Source: Methylococcus capsulatus (GTDB lineage: Bacteria > Pseudomonadota > Gammaproteobacteria > Methylococcales > Methylococcaceae). Taken from it: DNA of 64,000 nt. Under the pieces are notes generated by a model, which was not told where the DNA came from, did not search any database, and saw nothing but the letters and a program-made list of their open reading frames with translations. A program made the position numbers and the translations under genes. The number at the start of each line of letters is the position of its first letter. The stretch's first letter is position 1. Location: assembly GCF_036864975.1 (NCBI RefSeq), contig NZ_CP104311.1, positions 2,483,513 through 2,547,512 of the forward strand. Reading direction: 5' to 3'. Positions 1 to 10,364 of this stretch are shown here, piece after piece.

Positions 1-144
1 AAGGGGATCCAGGCTGCCGGTATGGCCAGCCTTACGCAGGCCGAGCAGTTTTCGGGCCCGCTGCAAGGCGCTGTTCGATGTCATGCCGCTGTTCTTGTCG
101 AGCAGCAGGACCCCGGACAGCGTAGCTGCCGAAGAGGACCTCAT
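1..144 (-). CDS. truB: tRNA pseudouridine(55) synthase TruB, N-terminal part
   Basis: The gene starts with ATG at 144 and runs off the left edge, so only the first 48 codons are present. The translated start contains [14 protein letters not shown] and [11 protein letters not shown], the conserved opening of TruB, which isomerises U55 in the T-loop of tRNAs. The catalytic Asp region lies beyond the window edge. It begins 4 bp after the rbfA stop and is the last visible gene of the rimP-nusA-infB-rbfA-truB operon, the usual gammaproteobacterial order. Confidence 0.93.
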   Translation of the reverse strand, partial: MRSSSAATLSGVLLLDKNSGMTSNSALQRARKLLGLRKAGHTGSLDPL

Positions 145-148
145 GCCT

Positions 149-505
149 TTAGGCATCGCCCTTGTTCAGAGATCGCAACACTTCGTCCATGTGCATCCCG
201 CGCTCGATGGAGTCGTCATAAGCGAAACGGATTTCCGGGATGATGCGCATCCGCATCCGCCGCCCCAGCACCTGTCGGAGCTGAGGGATGAACTCGCCCA
301 GCCGCTTTACAGCCGCTTTGGTCTCCAGTCGGCCGCCGAGAAAAGTCACGAATACCTTAGCCACGGTGAGGTCGCGGCTGACCTCGACGTCGCTGACGGT
401 AACCATGCCGAGCTCCGGCGCATCGATGCCGGTGCGCAGGAACTCGGCGATTTCCCGCTGCATCTGGGCGGAGACCCGATCGCTGCGGCTGAATTCTCTA
501 GGCAT
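149..505 (-). CDS. rbfA: 30S ribosome-binding factor RbfA
   Basis: The 118-residue protein matches RbfA in length and sequence: it opens with a REFSRSDRV segment and has the KH-like core with [20 protein letters not shown]. RbfA binds the 5' region of 16S rRNA and is needed for late 30S maturation, especially in the cold. It lies 17 bp downstream of infB and directly upstream of truB, the standard operon position. No frame problems are visible. Confidence 0.96.
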   Translation of the reverse strand: MPREFSRSDRVSAQMQREIAEFLRTGIDAPELGMVTVSDVEVSRDLTVAKVFVTFLGGRLETKAAVKRLGEFIPQLRQVLGRRMRMRIIPEIRFAYDDSIERGMHMDEVLRSLNKGDA

Positions 506-522
506 GTTTCTGGATCATCGTG

Positions 523-3132
523 TCAGTGGGGCGTGATCTGGACCTTTTCGAACACCTCGATCTGGTCGCCTTCGCGGACGTCGTTGTAGTTTCTGACCGC
601 GATACCGCACTCCATGCCGGACTTGACCTCGTTGACGTCGTCCTTGAAGCGGCGCAGGGATTCGAGCTGGCCTTCGAAGATGACCACGTTGTCGCGGAGC
701 ACGCGGATCGGCAGGTTGCGGCGGACGTGGCCCTCCACGACCAGACAGCCGGCGACGGTGCCAAACTTGGATGAACGGAAGACCTCTCTGACCTGGGCGA
801 TGCCGATGATCTGCTCCTTGAACTCGGGTTCCAGCATGCCGCTGATCGACTTCTTGACCTCGTCGATGGCGTTGTAGATCACGCTGTAGTAGTGCAAATC
901 GATGCCCCGTTCCTCGATCAGCTTGCGGGCGCTGGCGTCGGCGCGCACGTTGAAGCCGATCAGGATCGCGTTGGAGGCCAACGCCAGGTTGGCGTCGGTT
1001 TCGGAGATGCCGCCGACGCCGCCGCCGATGACCCTCACCTTCACCTTGTCGGTAGACAACTCGGTCAGGGCGCTGCGCAGTGCTTCGAGGCTGCCTTGGA
1101 CGTCGGCCTTGATGACCAGGTTGAGGTCGATGGTTTCTTCGCTGCCCATGAGCGAAAACACGTCCTCCAGCTTGGCGGCCTGTTGCGCGGCCAGCTTGGT
1201 GGAGCGCAGTTTTTCCTCGCGGTGCAAGGCGATTTCGCGCGCCTTGCGTTCGTCGGCCACCACGATGAATTCATCGCCCGCTTCCGGTGCACCCGAGAGC
1301 CCCAGCACTTCGATGGGCGTCGAGGGCCCGGCTTCCTTCAGTGGTTTGCCGTTTTCGTTGAACATGGCGCGGACGCGGCCGATTTCTTTGCCACAGAGCA
1401 GAAAATCGCCTTTGCGCAAGGTGCCGCGCTGGATCAGGATGTCGGCCACTGGGCCGCGCCCTTTTTCCAGCTTCGATTCCAGAACCACACCGGTGGCCGG
1501 AATGTCCACGGGCGCCTTGAGTTCCAGCACCTCAGCCTGGACCAGGATGGCATCGAGCAACGCATCGATGCCGGCGCCGGTTTTGGCCGATACCGGAACG
1601 AATTGCACGTCGCCGCCCCATTCTTCGGGCACCACGTTGAGTCCTACCAACTCCTGCTTGACCCGGTCGGGATCGGCGTCGGCCTTGTCCATTTTGTTCA
1701 GGGCGACGACCAGAGGTACGCCGGCGGCGCGGGAGTGGTCGATGGCTTCCTTGGTCTGTGGCATCACGCCGTCATCGGCTGCGACCACCAGCACCACGAT
1801 GTCGGTGACTTTGGCGCCGCGGGCCCGCATCGCGGTGAACGCGGCATGGCCGGGCGTGTCGAGGAAGGTGATGGAGCCGTGGTCGGTCTTGACCTGGTAA
1901 GCGCCGATGTGCTGAGTAATGCCACCGGCTTCGCCAGCGGCGACCCGCGATTTGCGGATATAGTCCAGCAGTGAGGTCTTGCCGTGGTCGACATGGCCCA
2001 TGATGGTGACCACCGGCGGACGCGGCAGATGCGGGGCTTCGGCCTCGGCGGCGAGATTGGCCATGATTTCTGCTTCCAGGTCGTCCTCCTTTTGCGCGGT
2101 AGCCTTGTGGCCCATTTCCTCGACCACCAGAATGGCCGTTTCCTGGTCCAGCATCTGGTTGATGGTCGCCATCACGCCCATTTTCATCAGGGCCTTGATG
2201 ACTTCGATGCCCTTGACCGACATACGCTGGGCCAAATCCGAGACCGTGATGGACTCGGGAACCGCGACTTCGTGAACGATAGGGGCGGTCGGTTTCTCGA
2301 AACCGTGCTTCTGCTCCGGCATGACCATCGGCCTGCCGGACTTGGGTTTTTTGCGTTTTCCGCCGCCTTTGCGGAAATCGTCACCCTGGATTTCCCGGTA
2401 TTCGTCTTTTCGGCTCAAACCCGCGCCCCGCTTCTCACCACGCGCTTCCACTTCGCGTTCGGGGACATAGGCGCGAGGGGCTTCGCCCTTGGGTTTGCCT
2501 GCGGGTGGCCGCGGCGCCGCAGGACGGGCTTCCGGCGCCCGCTGAGGGGCCGAAGGAGTGGGGGCCGGTGCGGGCATGGGCGCAGGGGTTTCACGCTCGC
2601 TTGTGGTTCGGCGCTCTTCCTCTTCCTGGCGCTTAAGCTCTTCGGCCGCGCGGGCGGCTTCTTCCTGCCTGCGGCGCTCTTCTTCGGCCGCCTGCTGGCG
2701 GAGCAGTTCTTCCTGCTGCCGGCGTGCTTCCTGCTCGGCCAGTTCGCGCTGCTGCTGTTCCTCCAGTGCCCGTCGGGCCAGTTCGGCTTCGGTAAGCCGT
2801 TCGCTGGTTTCGGGCAGTTCGCTGCGCTTGACGTAAGTGCGCTTCTTGCGCACTTCCACGCTGATCGTTTTCGCCCCCTTGCCCGGTACCGTGCCCTGTT
2901 TCAGCTCGGTGACGGAGCGCCGCTGGAGCGTGACCCTTTTGGGTTCGGTCACACTTTCCTGCACTTTGCCATGACTTTGGCGCAGATGATTGAGCAGCTT
3001 CATTTTTTCGGCATCGCTCAACACATCGTCCGCGTCAGAGATCTGAAGGCCAGCGTCTCCGAGCTGATGGAGCAGCCGATCGAGGGGAATGCCCACGATC
3101 CCGGCCAGTTGTCTCACTGTTACATCACTCAT
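523..3132 (-). CDS. infB: Translation initiation factor IF-2
   Basis: The 869-residue protein has the complete IF-2 layout: an N-terminal IF2_N module (about residues 1-50), a long charged Gln/Glu/Arg-rich linker with Pro/Ala-rich stretches (about 100-270), the GTPase domain with P-loop [13 protein letters not shown] near residue 380, DTPGHAAFT and NKMD, followed by the C-terminal beta-barrel and fMet-tRNA-binding domains. It delivers initiator tRNA to the 30S subunit. It follows nusA by 34 bp and precedes rbfA. Internal initiation, known for E. coli infB, cannot be judged here. Confidence 0.98.
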   Translation of the reverse strand: MSDVTVRQLAGIVGIPLDRLLHQLGDAGLQISDADDVLSDAEKMKLLNHLRQSHGKVQESVTEPKRVTLQRRSVTELKQGTVPGKGAKTISVEVRKKRTYVKRSELPETSERLTEAELARRALEEQQQRELAEQEARRQQEELLRQQAAEEERRRQEEAARAAEELKRQEEEERRTTSERETPAPMPAPAPTPSAPQRAPEARPAAPRPPAGKPKGEAPRAYVPEREVEARGEKRGAGLSRKDEYREIQGDDFRKGGGKRKKPKSGRPMVMPEQKHGFEKPTAPIVHEVAVPESITVSDLAQRMSVKGIEVIKALMKMGVMATINQMLDQETAILVVEEMGHKATAQKEDDLEAEIMANLAAEAEAPHLPRPPVVTIMGHVDHGKTSLLDYIRKSRVAAGEAGGITQHIGAYQVKTDHGSITFLDTPGHAAFTAMRARGAKVTDIVVLVVAADDGVMPQTKEAIDHSRAAGVPLVVALNKMDKADADPDRVKQELVGLNVVPEEWGGDVQFVPVSAKTGAGIDALLDAILVQAEVLELKAPVDIPATGVVLESKLEKGRGPVADILIQRGTLRKGDFLLCGKEIGRVRAMFNENGKPLKEAGPSTPIEVLGLSGAPEAGDEFIVVADERKAREIALHREEKLRSTKLAAQQAAKLEDVFSLMGSEETIDLNLVIKADVQGSLEALRSALTELSTDKVKVRVIGGGVGGISETDANLALASNAILIGFNVRADASARKLIEERGIDLHYYSVIYNAIDEVKKSISGMLEPEFKEQIIGIAQVREVFRSSKFGTVAGCLVVEGHVRRNLPIRVLRDNVVIFEGQLESLRRFKDDVNEVKSGMECGIAVRNYNDVREGDQIEVFEKVQITPH

Positions 3133-3166
3133 GATTCAGCCCCTATCGGTAATCGTCCTTGCGTCT

Positions 3167-4666
3167 TCAGGAAAACCACGAGGCGCGCGCCTTCATGATG
3201 AGTTCAGCGGCCTTTTCCTCTTCCATGTCTTCGATGTCCAAAAGATCCGGGACGGCCTGGTCGGCCAGGTCTTCCAGCGTGCGAATGCCGTGGCGCGCGA
3301 GGCGGTAGGCCAGTTCGCGGTTCATACCTTCGAGTTCCAGAAGATCCTGGCTGGGCTCGACGTCCTCGAGCTTCTCCTCGGAGGCGATGGCTTTGATGAG
3401 CAGTGCGTCCCTTGCACGATTGCGCAATTCTTCCACGATATCCTCGTCGAATTCCTCGATTTCGAGCAATTCCTTGGTCGGCACGTAGGCCAGTTCTTCC
3501 ACACTGGAGAAGCCTTCCCGGACGAGGATTTCCGCGACGTCTTCGTCCACGCCGAGCTGCTCGACGAAAGTCTGGATCAGGCGACGGGTTTCTTCCTCAG
3601 TCTTGGCGGCGGCCTGGGTGGAGCTCATGACGTTCAAGGTCCAGCCGGTGAGTTCGGACGCCAGGCGTACGTTCTGGCCGCCGCGTCCGATGGCTTGCGA
3701 CAGGTTTTCGTCGGCGACGGCGATGTCCATGCTGTGACGGTCTTCGTCCACGACGATGGATACGATCTCGGCCGGCGACATGGCGTTGACCACGAACTGG
3801 GCGTCATTTTCGTTCCACAGGATGATGTCGATGCGTTCTCCCGCCAGTTCGTTGGACACGGCCTGGACCCGCGAACCGCGCATGCCGACGCAGGCGCCGA
3901 TCGGGTCGAGGCGGGGATCGTTGCTCTTGACGGCCACTTTGGCACGGACGCCGGGGTCGCGCGCTGCCCCCTTGATTTCGATGAGATTTTCGCTGACTTC
4001 CGGGACTTCCAGCCGGAACAAGGCGATCAGGAGTTCCGGCGCCGTGCGGCTGACGAAAAGCTGCGGGCCCCTGGCGTCGGGCCGGACCGCGCTCAGGATG
4101 CCGCGCAGGCGGTCGCCGGCCCGGACGGACTCGCGCGGAATCATTTCGTCGCGCGGGATGAAGGCTTCCACGTTGCCGCCGAGGTCGAGAAAGACATTGC
4201 CCCGTTCGATGCGCTTGATGACACCCGTGACCAGCTCACCGACGCGGCTCTGATAGGCATCCGCGATCTTACGCCGTTCGGCCTCGCGCACTTTCTGCAC
4301 GATCACTTGCTTGGCCGTCTGGGCGGCGATCCGGCCGAACTCGATGGAGTCGAACGGTTCTTCCACGAATTCGCCGACGGCAATGCCGGGGTGGGTTTTG
4401 CGCGCTTCTTCGAGCAATATCTCTTTATCCGGGAATTCGACGCCACCTTCGAATTCCTCGCGGGGCTCCACCACTTTCCAGCGGCGGAAGGTTTCGTAGT
4501 CGCCGGTCTTGCGGTCGATACTCACACGCACATCATACCTGCCGTCGTGCCGCTTGATCGTCGCGGTGCGGAGCGCCTCTTCGATCGCGGAAAAAATGAC
4601 TTCTTTTTCGATGTCCTTTTCGTTCGACACCACGTCCACTACCAGCAGGATTTCTTTATTCGCCAT
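3167..4666 (-). CDS. nusA: Transcription termination/antitermination factor NusA
   Basis: The 499-residue protein has the RNA-polymerase-binding N-terminal domain, then an S1 domain (starting near [19 protein letters not shown]), two KH domains ([14 protein letters not shown] and [17 protein letters not shown]), and two acidic C-terminal repeats as in other gammaproteobacteria. It binds the transcription complex and modulates pausing and termination. It lies between rimP (17 bp) and infB (34 bp). Confidence 0.98.
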   Translation of the reverse strand: MANKEILLVVDVVSNEKDIEKEVIFSAIEEALRTATIKRHDGRYDVRVSIDRKTGDYETFRRWKVVEPREEFEGGVEFPDKEILLEEARKTHPGIAVGEFVEEPFDSIEFGRIAAQTAKQVIVQKVREAERRKIADAYQSRVGELVTGVIKRIERGNVFLDLGGNVEAFIPRDEMIPRESVRAGDRLRGILSAVRPDARGPQLFVSRTAPELLIALFRLEVPEVSENLIEIKGAARDPGVRAKVAVKSNDPRLDPIGACVGMRGSRVQAVSNELAGERIDIILWNENDAQFVVNAMSPAEIVSIVVDEDRHSMDIAVADENLSQAIGRGGQNVRLASELTGWTLNVMSSTQAAAKTEEETRRLIQTFVEQLGVDEDVAEILVREGFSSVEELAYVPTKELLEIEEFDEDIVEELRNRARDALLIKAIASEEKLEDVEPSQDLLELEGMNRELAYRLARHGIRTLEDLADQAVPDLLDIEDMEEEKAAELIMKARASWFS

Positions 4667-4683
4667 CAGGTCGTCCTACAATC

Positions 4684-5136
4684 TCAGATATCAAATTCGG
4701 GTATGAGCCGGGCCTTGTCGATCAGGTCGAAAGGGATGGCATGCAGGCCGTTGTCGTCCTCGAGGTCGATCACATCCCCTCGGACGCCCGCGATCTTGCC
4801 CTTGAACCGCCGCTGACCATCCAGGGATCGCATCGTTTGCAGCCGCACCTGACGGCCGATGAAGCGTTCGAAATGCTCGATGGTAAACAGCGGCCGGTCG
4901 AGTCCGGGCGATGATATTTCCAGCTGGTACTGGCCGGGGATGGGATCTTCCACATCCAGCATACCGCTGAGCTGGTAGCTGACCTTCGAGCAGTCGTCCA
5001 GACCTATTCCCTCGGAGTGGTCGATGTAGACGCGCAGAACTCTGGCACGGGCGTCGAATTCAATTCCCGCCAGTTCATAACCCAGGCCGGTAACGACGGG
5101 CTCGATCAGTCGCTGCAGGTGTTCGGGCATCCGCAT
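4684..5136 (-). CDS. rimP: Ribosome maturation factor RimP
   Basis: RimP assists 30S assembly. I chose ATG at 5136, giving 150 residues (MRMPEHLQRLIEPV...), which matches the family length of about 150; an upstream ATG at 5175 would add 13 residues with no family counterpart. Conserved blocks include GYELAGIEFDA, LDVEDPIPGQYQLEISSPGLDRPL and the C-terminal SH3-like domain. It is the first gene of the nusA-infB operon and is preceded by a structured leader (5203-5256). Confidence 0.93.
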   Translation of the reverse strand: MRMPEHLQRLIEPVVTGLGYELAGIEFDARARVLRVYIDHSEGIGLDDCSKVSYQLSGMLDVEDPIPGQYQLEISSPGLDRPLFTIEHFERFIGRQVRLQTMRSLDGQRRFKGKIAGVRGDVIDLEDDNGLHAIPFDLIDKARLIPEFDI

Positions 5137-5202
5137 GGTCAGTGTCCGCTCACAAAAAAAGGGCACAAGGCCCAATGTTGTTATCCCGTTCCTTCAGAAA
5201 CT

Positions 5203-5222
5203 AAAAACGCCCGCAAGGGGCG
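5203..5222 (-). terminator. Terminator-like hairpin in the rimP operon leader
   Basis: On the minus strand CGCCC and GGGCG pair across a short loop and are followed by five T residues, about 65 bp before the rimP start. No gene ends here on the minus strand, so it is more likely an attenuator than a terminator for an upstream gene. The stem is only 5 bp, so strength is uncertain. Confidence 0.45.
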
Positions 5223-5235
5223 CCATTCGGGACCT

Positions 5236-5256
5236 GGTCCTCCAGGCTGGAAGACC
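5236..5256 (-). promoter_or_regulatory. Leader hairpin upstream of rimP
   Basis: The minus strand holds GGTCTTCCAG and CTGGAGGACC almost back to back, giving a long stem with one wobble pair and a small loop. It lies just before the terminator-like hairpin at 5203-5222. The two structures together resemble a regulated leader for the rimP-nusA-infB operon, which is autoregulated in E. coli. Confidence 0.45.
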
Positions 5257-5382
5257 CGTCTCATCAGACTGTGTATGCTACCATAAATAACTCGAGGAGA
5301 TAAACCCCCAGATTCTCAAGCACTTTACCCCGCCGTTCGGTCGAACCGGCGCTTTTATCCTTAGGCTTCCCTGGAGCAGACT

Positions 5383-6108
5383 TTGAGACCGGAGACGCTG
5401 TTCATTGCCGACCTGCACCTGAGCGCGGGAGGGGCTGGCCGGGTCCGGCTGTTCGAGGATTTCCTCGCCGGCCATGCCCGTGGCGCCGAGGCTTTGTACA
5501 TACTCGGCGATCTGTTCGACGCTTATATCGGCGACGACGATACCGCTTTTCCCGCCGGAGTGGTGCGGCGAAGTCTCCGGGCGCTGACGCACTCCGGCAC
5601 CCGGGTGTTTTTCCAGCAGGGCAACCGCGATTTCCTGGTCGGCCCGGCGTTCGCCGCGACCACCGGGGCAACCCTGCTCGACGACTATGCGGTCATCGAC
5701 CTGTACGGGCAGAAGGCCGTGGTCACGCATGGCGATCTGCTGTGCACGGACGATCGCAAATATCAGCAGGCCAGGGCGCGGGTCCGCACCGATGCCTGGA
5801 AGCGCCACGCCCTGGGCAAACCGCTATGGATACGCAGACTTTACGCACGCGGGTACCGCTTGCGTTCCGCGCTGGACAAGCGCGGCAACGCGCCGGACAT
5901 CATGGACGTCAACGCGGCCGAGGTGGCGCGGGTGTTCCGGGATTTCGGCGTGGACGTCATGATCCACGGCCACACCCACCGCCCGGCGGATCACGACCTG
6001 GTCTGCGGTCGTCCGGTCCGTCGGATCGTACTGGCGGAGTGGCACAGCGAAGGTGAATTCCTGCGCTGGACGCCAGAAGGGGGGGAGCGGGTACGGATTT
6101 CCCCGTAA
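5383..6108 (+). CDS. lpxH: UDP-2,3-diacylglucosamine diphosphatase LpxH
   Basis: The 241-residue metallophosphoesterase hydrolyses UDP-2,3-diacylglucosamine to lipid X and UMP in lipid A synthesis at the inner membrane face. Family motifs in order are FIADLHLS, ILGDLFDAYIGDD, QGNRDFLVG, THGDLLCTDD and HGHTHRPA, covering all metal ligands of the LpxH fold. The start is TTG at 5383, with GGAG about 7 bp upstream; the first motif sits at the family position, which supports this start. Confidence 0.95.
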   Translation: MRPETLFIADLHLSAGGAGRVRLFEDFLAGHARGAEALYILGDLFDAYIGDDDTAFPAGVVRRSLRALTHSGTRVFFQQGNRDFLVGPAFAATTGATLLDDYAVIDLYGQKAVVTHGDLLCTDDRKYQQARARVRTDAWKRHALGKPLWIRRLYARGYRLRSALDKRGNAPDIMDVNAAEVARVFRDFGVDVMIHGHTHRPADHDLVCGRPVRRIVLAEWHSEGEFLRWTPEGGERVRISP

Positions 6109-6119
6109 GTTCGACCGGC

Positions 6120-7109
6120 TCAGGCTTTGGCCAAAGGGAAGGCCAGGGTATCGGCGATCGCGTCCAGCCGGTGGAGACCGAGCAGCAGCCGGTCGATGCC
6201 GAGGGCGATACCGGCGCAATCGGGCAGACCGGCTTTCAGAGCATCCAGGAGGCGGTAGTCCTTTTCCGGAGCGGGAAGGCCGGCGTCGATGCGGGCCGCG
6301 ATGTCCCGGTCGAAGCGGCATTCCTGCTCCAGCGGATCGTTGAGTTCGAAAAAGCCATTGCCCAGCTCCATCCCGTCCAGGAATACCTCCACCCGTTCCA
6401 CCAGCCGCTTATCGTCCGGTTTGAACCGGGCCAGGGACGGCAGGATCGCGGGAAAATCGCGTACGAACGTGAAACGTCCCTGCCCCAGATGGGGCTGGAC
6501 GAGGTGGCTGAACAGCAGGTCGAGCCAGATCGAACGGTCCGTTCCGCAGATTGCTTCGGCTTCCTGCAGGCCGTGGCTCGCAGCGCAGCCGACGAAATCG
6601 GCAAACCCGGCGTCGAGTGGATCGATGCCGGCATGTCTCAGAAAGGACTCGCGGTAGCTCAGGTGTTCGGAGGGGGCCAGCGGACGGACGTTTTCGCTCA
6701 GTACCTGCAACAGCGCATCGGTTTCTTCGATCAATTCAGCGAGGCCAAAACCGACCCTGTACCACTCCAGGAGAGTGAACTCGGGGTTGTGGAAGCGGCC
6801 GGATTCATCTTTGCGGAAGGCTTTGCATATCTGATAGATCGAGCCGCTGCCGGCGGCCAGCAGCCGCTTCATCGCGAATTCCGGCGAGGTCTGCAGGAAC
6901 AGCCGTGACGAACCGTCGCCGCTTCCACAGACGGAAAAAACGCTCAGGTGCGGATCGGTCACAGTACCGTGCGAGAGGAGGGGGGTCTCGACTTCCAGCA
7001 CCTCCCGTTCGGCGAAGAACTGTCGGATTTTCCGAAGAAGCTCCGCCCGCCGGTGCAGCATGGCCGGCGGGCAGGACGGACGCCAGTCGGAAGGCGCCCT
7101 ATTTGACAC
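6120..7109 (-). CDS. epmA: Elongation factor P--(R)-beta-lysine ligase EpmA (GenX/PoxA)
   Basis: EpmA attaches (R)-beta-lysine to a conserved lysine of EF-P. The protein is a short class II lysyl-tRNA synthetase paralogue without the anticodon-binding domain; motif 2 ([20 protein letters not shown]) and motif 3 ([10 protein letters not shown]) are visible. I chose GTG at 7109, overlapping the efp stop by 11 bp and giving 329 residues (E. coli 325); an ATG at 7154 would extend well into efp. Together with efp and epmB the whole modification pathway is present. Confidence 0.93.
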   Translation of the reverse strand: MSNRAPSDWRPSCPPAMLHRRAELLRKIRQFFAEREVLEVETPLLSHGTVTDPHLSVFSVCGSGDGSSRLFLQTSPEFAMKRLLAAGSGSIYQICKAFRKDESGRFHNPEFTLLEWYRVGFGLAELIEETDALLQVLSENVRPLAPSEHLSYRESFLRHAGIDPLDAGFADFVGCAASHGLQEAEAICGTDRSIWLDLLFSHLVQPHLGQGRFTFVRDFPAILPSLARFKPDDKRLVERVEVFLDGMELGNGFFELNDPLEQECRFDRDIAARIDAGLPAPEKDYRLLDALKAGLPDCAGIALGIDRLLLGLHRLDAIADTLAFPLAKA

Positions 7110-7665
7110 GAGAGACGTATTCCCCTGTGCGGGTGTCCACTTTGATGACCTCACCGGTCTGGACGAACAACGGTACCCGGACTACGGCGCCGGTTTCCAG
7201 TGTGGCAGGTTTACCGCCACCGCCGGAGGTGTCGCCGCGCACGCCGGGGTCGGTTTCGGTAATGGTGAGTTCCACGAAATTGGGCGGCTGAACCGCCAGC
7301 GGGACATTGTTGAACAGGGTCAGGATGCAGATGTCCTGTTCCTTCAGCCACTTCTTGGCGTCGGCTACGGCATTCTGATCGGCGGCGTACTGCTCGAAGG
7401 ACTCCGGTACCATGAAATGCCAGAGCTCGCCGTCGTTGTAGAGATACTGCATCTCCACGTCGACCACGTCCGCGGTTTCCAGGGTCTCGCCGGACTTGAA
7501 TGTCCGTTCCACCACCCGGCCGGTCTTGAGGTTGCGCAATTTGACCCGGTTGAAGGCCTGGCCCTTGCCCGGCTTGACGAACTCGCTTTCGAGCATCGTG
7601 CAGGGATCACCATCCAGCATCACTTTCAAACCGTTCTTGAACTCACTCGTGCTAACAATAGCCAT
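7099..7665 (-). CDS. efp: Elongation factor P
   Basis: The 188-residue EF-P relieves ribosome stalling at polyproline. The three beta-barrel domains are recognisable, and the modified lysine is K34 in the loop [10 protein letters not shown], the type that receives beta-lysylation. The next gene on the strand is epmA and the divergent neighbour is epmB, so protein and modifying enzymes are clustered. A promoter is visible 40-68 bp upstream. Confidence 0.98.
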   Translation of the reverse strand: MAIVSTSEFKNGLKVMLDGDPCTMLESEFVKPGKGQAFNRVKLRNLKTGRVVERTFKSGETLETADVVDVEMQYLYNDGELWHFMVPESFEQYAADQNAVADAKKWLKEQDICILTLFNNVPLAVQPPNFVELTITETDPGVRGDTSGGGGKPATLETGAVVRVPLFVQTGEVIKVDTRTGEYVSRVK

Positions 7666-7704
7666 GCATACCTCGGGTCAATGCATCTGAAAAAAATACG
7701 GAGC

Positions 7705-7733
7705 ATTATAATGGACGCTTTTTTATTGCGAAA
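7705..7733 (-). promoter_or_regulatory. Probable sigma-70 promoter of efp
   Basis: On the minus strand a perfect TATAAT (7710-7705) follows TTTCGC (7733-7728) with 17-bp spacing, 40 bp before the efp start. The -35 is only a partial match. It lies in the efp/epmB divergent region. Confidence 0.6.
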
Positions 7734-7765
7734 CCGTACAGCGCCGGTCAGGGACGGTAGACGAC

Positions 7766-8752
7766 ATGAGTGAGCAGTGGCAGGCCGAACTGGCCGAGGG
7801 TTTTGGCAGTGTCCGGGATCTCCTGGATTTTCTCGGCATCGCCGCGCCGTTTTCGGTGGAGGCTGCGGGAAAGTTTCCGTTCCGTGTGCCGCGCGCCTAT
7901 GCCCGGAAAATAAGACCGGGCGACCCATATGACCCGCTGCTCCGGCAGGTTCTGCCGTTGGGGCAGGAACTGGCCTCTCCAGAAGGTTTCGTTAGCGATC
8001 CGGTCGGCGACCGGCAGGCCCTCAAGGTCCCCGGCCTGCTGCACAAATATCGGGGGCGGGCGCTCCTGATCACTACCGGTGCCTGCGCGATCCACTGCCG
8101 CTATTGTTTCCGGCGCGAATTCCCCTATGCCGAAAGCCAGTTCACGCGCCAGCGGGAGAAGGCCGCTCTGGATTACATCGCCCGCGATCCGGAGCTTGGG
8201 GAGGTCATTCTGAGCGGCGGCGATCCGCTGCTCCTCAGCAACGACCGCCTGGCGCGCCTGACGGACCAGCTCGCGGCGATTCCGCACTTGCGGCGGCTGC
8301 GTATCCACAGCCGGGTGCCTCTGGTGTTGCCGTCCCGCATCGATGACGAGCTGCTGGAAGTTCTCGCCGGCCATCGGCTCAAAACGGTGGTGGTGATTCA
8401 CGCCAATCATCCCCGGGAACTGGGCGGCGAGAGCGACCGCGCCTTTGCCGCCATGCGGCATGCGGGCCTGGCGCTGCTGAACCAGGCGGTGCTGCTGAAG
8501 CAAGTCAACGATTCCGTCAGCACTTTGTGCGAACTCAGCGAATGCTTGTTCGAACGCGGGGTGCTGCCTTACTACCTGCATCTGCTGGACAGAGTGCGCG
8601 GTACTGCCCATTTCGAAGTGCCGGAAGCCGAAGCCCGGATGCTGCACGAAGCCCTGCGCCGCCGGCTGCCTGGATATCTGGTACCGCGCCTGGTCCGGGA
8701 AATCGAGGGACAGCCCTACAAGCTGCCGCGCGGCTCATGTGAGACAACGTGA
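7766..8752 (+). CDS. epmB: EF-P beta-lysylation radical-SAM enzyme EpmB (lysine 2,3-aminomutase type)
   Basis: The 328-residue protein converts (S)-alpha-lysine to (R)-beta-lysine, the substrate for EpmA. The radical SAM cluster motif is CAIHCRYCFRR, and the GGDPLL and HSRVPLVLPSRI segments are typical of the aminomutase family. It is divergent from efp across 100 bp. Length and ends agree with E. coli YjeK. Confidence 0.96.
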   Translation: MSEQWQAELAEGFGSVRDLLDFLGIAAPFSVEAAGKFPFRVPRAYARKIRPGDPYDPLLRQVLPLGQELASPEGFVSDPVGDRQALKVPGLLHKYRGRALLITTGACAIHCRYCFRREFPYAESQFTRQREKAALDYIARDPELGEVILSGGDPLLLSNDRLARLTDQLAAIPHLRRLRIHSRVPLVLPSRIDDELLEVLAGHRLKTVVVIHANHPRELGGESDRAFAAMRHAGLALLNQAVLLKQVNDSVSTLCELSECLFERGVLPYYLHLLDRVRGTAHFEVPEAEARMLHEALRRRLPGYLVPRLVREIEGQPYKLPRGSCETT

Positions 8753-8767
8753 AGTGTTTCTTTGTCC

Positions 8768-8810
8768 GTCTCTCCCGCAATTGGGAGAGGTTCGGGGTGA
8801 AGGGGCGATC
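8768..8810. repeat. REP-like palindrome downstream of epmB
   Basis: The stretch contains CTCTCCC and GGGAGAG separated by a short loop and followed by GTTCGGGGTGAAGGGGC. Three similar elements occur inside cas genes at 35198-35275, 39931-39964 and 40668-40722, so this is a dispersed repeat. It lies between the convergent epmB and 5'-nucleotidase genes. Confidence 0.6.
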
Positions 8811-8827
8811 ATGACGAGCGGTTACCT

Positions 8828-9754
8828 TCATCCATCCCGGGCCGCCGTTTGCCCTTCATCATCGGGCGGGTTGGCCACGCCAAGCGGCACGTGGCCGGTC
8901 GCTACATGGCGGCTGGCGGCTTCGCAATTGCTTCTCTGGTCATCGAAAAAGATATCCGCCCCGAAAGCGGCCAGGAACTGACTCTTGTCCCGTCCACCGA
9001 GGAACAGCGCTTCGTCGATCCGGATATTCCACGCCCTCAGCGTCCGTACCACCCGTTCGTGTGCGGGCGCGGCGCGAGCTGTCACCAGGGCGGTGCGCAG
9101 CGGTGAACTGTCGGCATCGAAGCGGGTCTGAATATGATGGACAGCTGCCAGGAAATTCCGGAACGGGCCGCCGGGCAAAGGTTCGCGCGCGGCGACGCGT
9201 TCGTTCTCGGCGAAGGCTTCCAGTCCGGCCGAGCGGTAGATGCGTTCGGATTCGTCCGAGAACAGCACCGCGTCGCCGTCGAAGGCGATGCGCAGCTGGT
9301 CGGAGTCGCTACCGCGGGCAGGAGCCGTGATGATGGTGGCCGCTGCCTGCCCGTCGTTGAGGGCGTCGGCGACGTCGCCGGCTTCCGCCGACAGGAACAG
9401 ATGGGCACCGAAGGCCGCGACATATTTGAACGGTGAGCGGCCGCCGGTGAAGGCCGCCCGGGTGATGTCCAGTCCGTGATGCTGGATGGAGTTGAAGATC
9501 CGAAGACCGGTGTCCGCGCTGTTGCGCGAGAGCAGGATGACTTCGACCAGCGGGGCGCCGAGGCGGTCGTTCATCGCGAGAAGTTTGCGGACCAGCGGGA
9601 AAGCGACACCCGGCGCCAGAATTTCGTCTTCATGCTCGATCTGGTAGCGGCAATAGGCCTCCCGGCCTTCCTGTTCGAAGATGCGGTGCGATTCGTCGAG
9701 GTCGAAAAGCGCGCGTGAGGAGATAGCGACGACGAGGCTGGAGGGTTGGTTCAT
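8828..9754 (-). CDS. 5'-nucleotidase (cytosolic NT5C1-like family)
   Basis: The protein resembles the 5'-nucleotidase family that includes animal cytosolic 5'-nucleotidase I; bacterial members are about 300 residues. Recognisable parts are the haloacid-dehalogenase-type motif FDLDES near the start and a second acidic segment AFDGDAVLFSDESERIY. I chose ATG at 9754 (308 residues); a longer frame to 9886 would add 44 Arg/Cys-rich residues with no family support. Expected reaction is nucleoside monophosphate to nucleoside plus phosphate. No operon partner is visible. Confidence 0.8.
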   Translation of the reverse strand: MNQPSSLVVAISSRALFDLDESHRIFEQEGREAYCRYQIEHEDEILAPGVAFPLVRKLLAMNDRLGAPLVEVILLSRNSADTGLRIFNSIQHHGLDITRAAFTGGRSPFKYVAAFGAHLFLSAEAGDVADALNDGQAAATIITAPARGSDSDQLRIAFDGDAVLFSDESERIYRSAGLEAFAENERVAAREPLPGGPFRNFLAAVHHIQTRFDADSSPLRTALVTARAAPAHERVVRTLRAWNIRIDEALFLGGRDKSQFLAAFGADIFFDDQRSNCEAASRHVATGHVPLGVANPPDDEGQTAARDG

Positions 9755-9901
9755 GGCTTGAAAATCGCGAAGGTTCCGGCAGCGCCGGTATACATTTCGG
9801 CAGCGGTGCCGCACAATTGATCGTTTTCCGTGGCGTCTCCCCGAGAGGTTCCCGGATTCGTGGCAATCAGAACAAAAGCAGAACAAAACAAGAGGAGCAT
9901 C

Positions 9902-10336
9902 ATGCGCCGCAACATCTCCCTCCTATTACTGGTTTTATTCATCGTCGGTCTTTACGTGCTGCAGAACAAGGGTGTGACGCCTTTCGTGATGAAGGTCCTC
10001 GAATCCGACCTCTTCGATATAAAGGACGAAGAGGAAGAGCAGCTCGGCAAGATCAAGAATGCCCGTACCGACTTCGCTTACCTGCATTGCAAGGCCGCAA
10101 TGCTGGAAGACCACGTGGTGCCAGAGAATTCGGAATTCCTCGATGACAAATACGAAGCCTGGGCCTTGGGCGGCAGGAATTACATTCTGCGGTCCGAGGT
10201 GCTGGTCGATTCCGAGCAGGGCCGGACCGCCCAGAAATTCGTGTGCAAGCTGCGCATGACGGGGGAAGACCAAGCCAATCCGGACGACTGGTCCATCCTC
10301 GGCACCGAGCTGAATCCCGTCGACGGCGGCGAATGA
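9902..10336 (+). CDS. Membrane-anchored protein of unknown function
   Basis: The start at 9902 is preceded by AAGAGGAG at good spacing. The 144-residue product begins MRRN followed by one hydrophobic segment (about residues 5-20, rich in Leu/Val/Ile), then a soluble acidic domain with an EEEEQ stretch. I do not recognise a family. The layout suggests a single N-terminal anchor with a periplasmic domain. It converges on the HIT gene with 28 bp between them. Confidence 0.75.
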   Translation: MRRNISLLLLVLFIVGLYVLQNKGVTPFVMKVLESDLFDIKDEEEEQLGKIKNARTDFAYLHCKAAMLEDHVVPENSEFLDDKYEAWALGGRNYILRSEVLVDSEQGRTAQKFVCKLRMTGEDQANPDDWSILGTELNPVDGGE

Positions 10337-10364
10337 CAGCTTTGCCTCTCCGCCTATGGGCGGA

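Noticed and set aside
892-3198. Long plus-strand open frames opposite infB
   Set aside because: They are antisense shadows in high-GC sequence; the minus-strand frame has full IF-2 homology.
5176-5280. A tRNA gene upstream of rimP, as in some enterobacteria
   Set aside because: No cloverleaf, T-loop sequence or acceptor pairing is visible; only the leader hairpins are.
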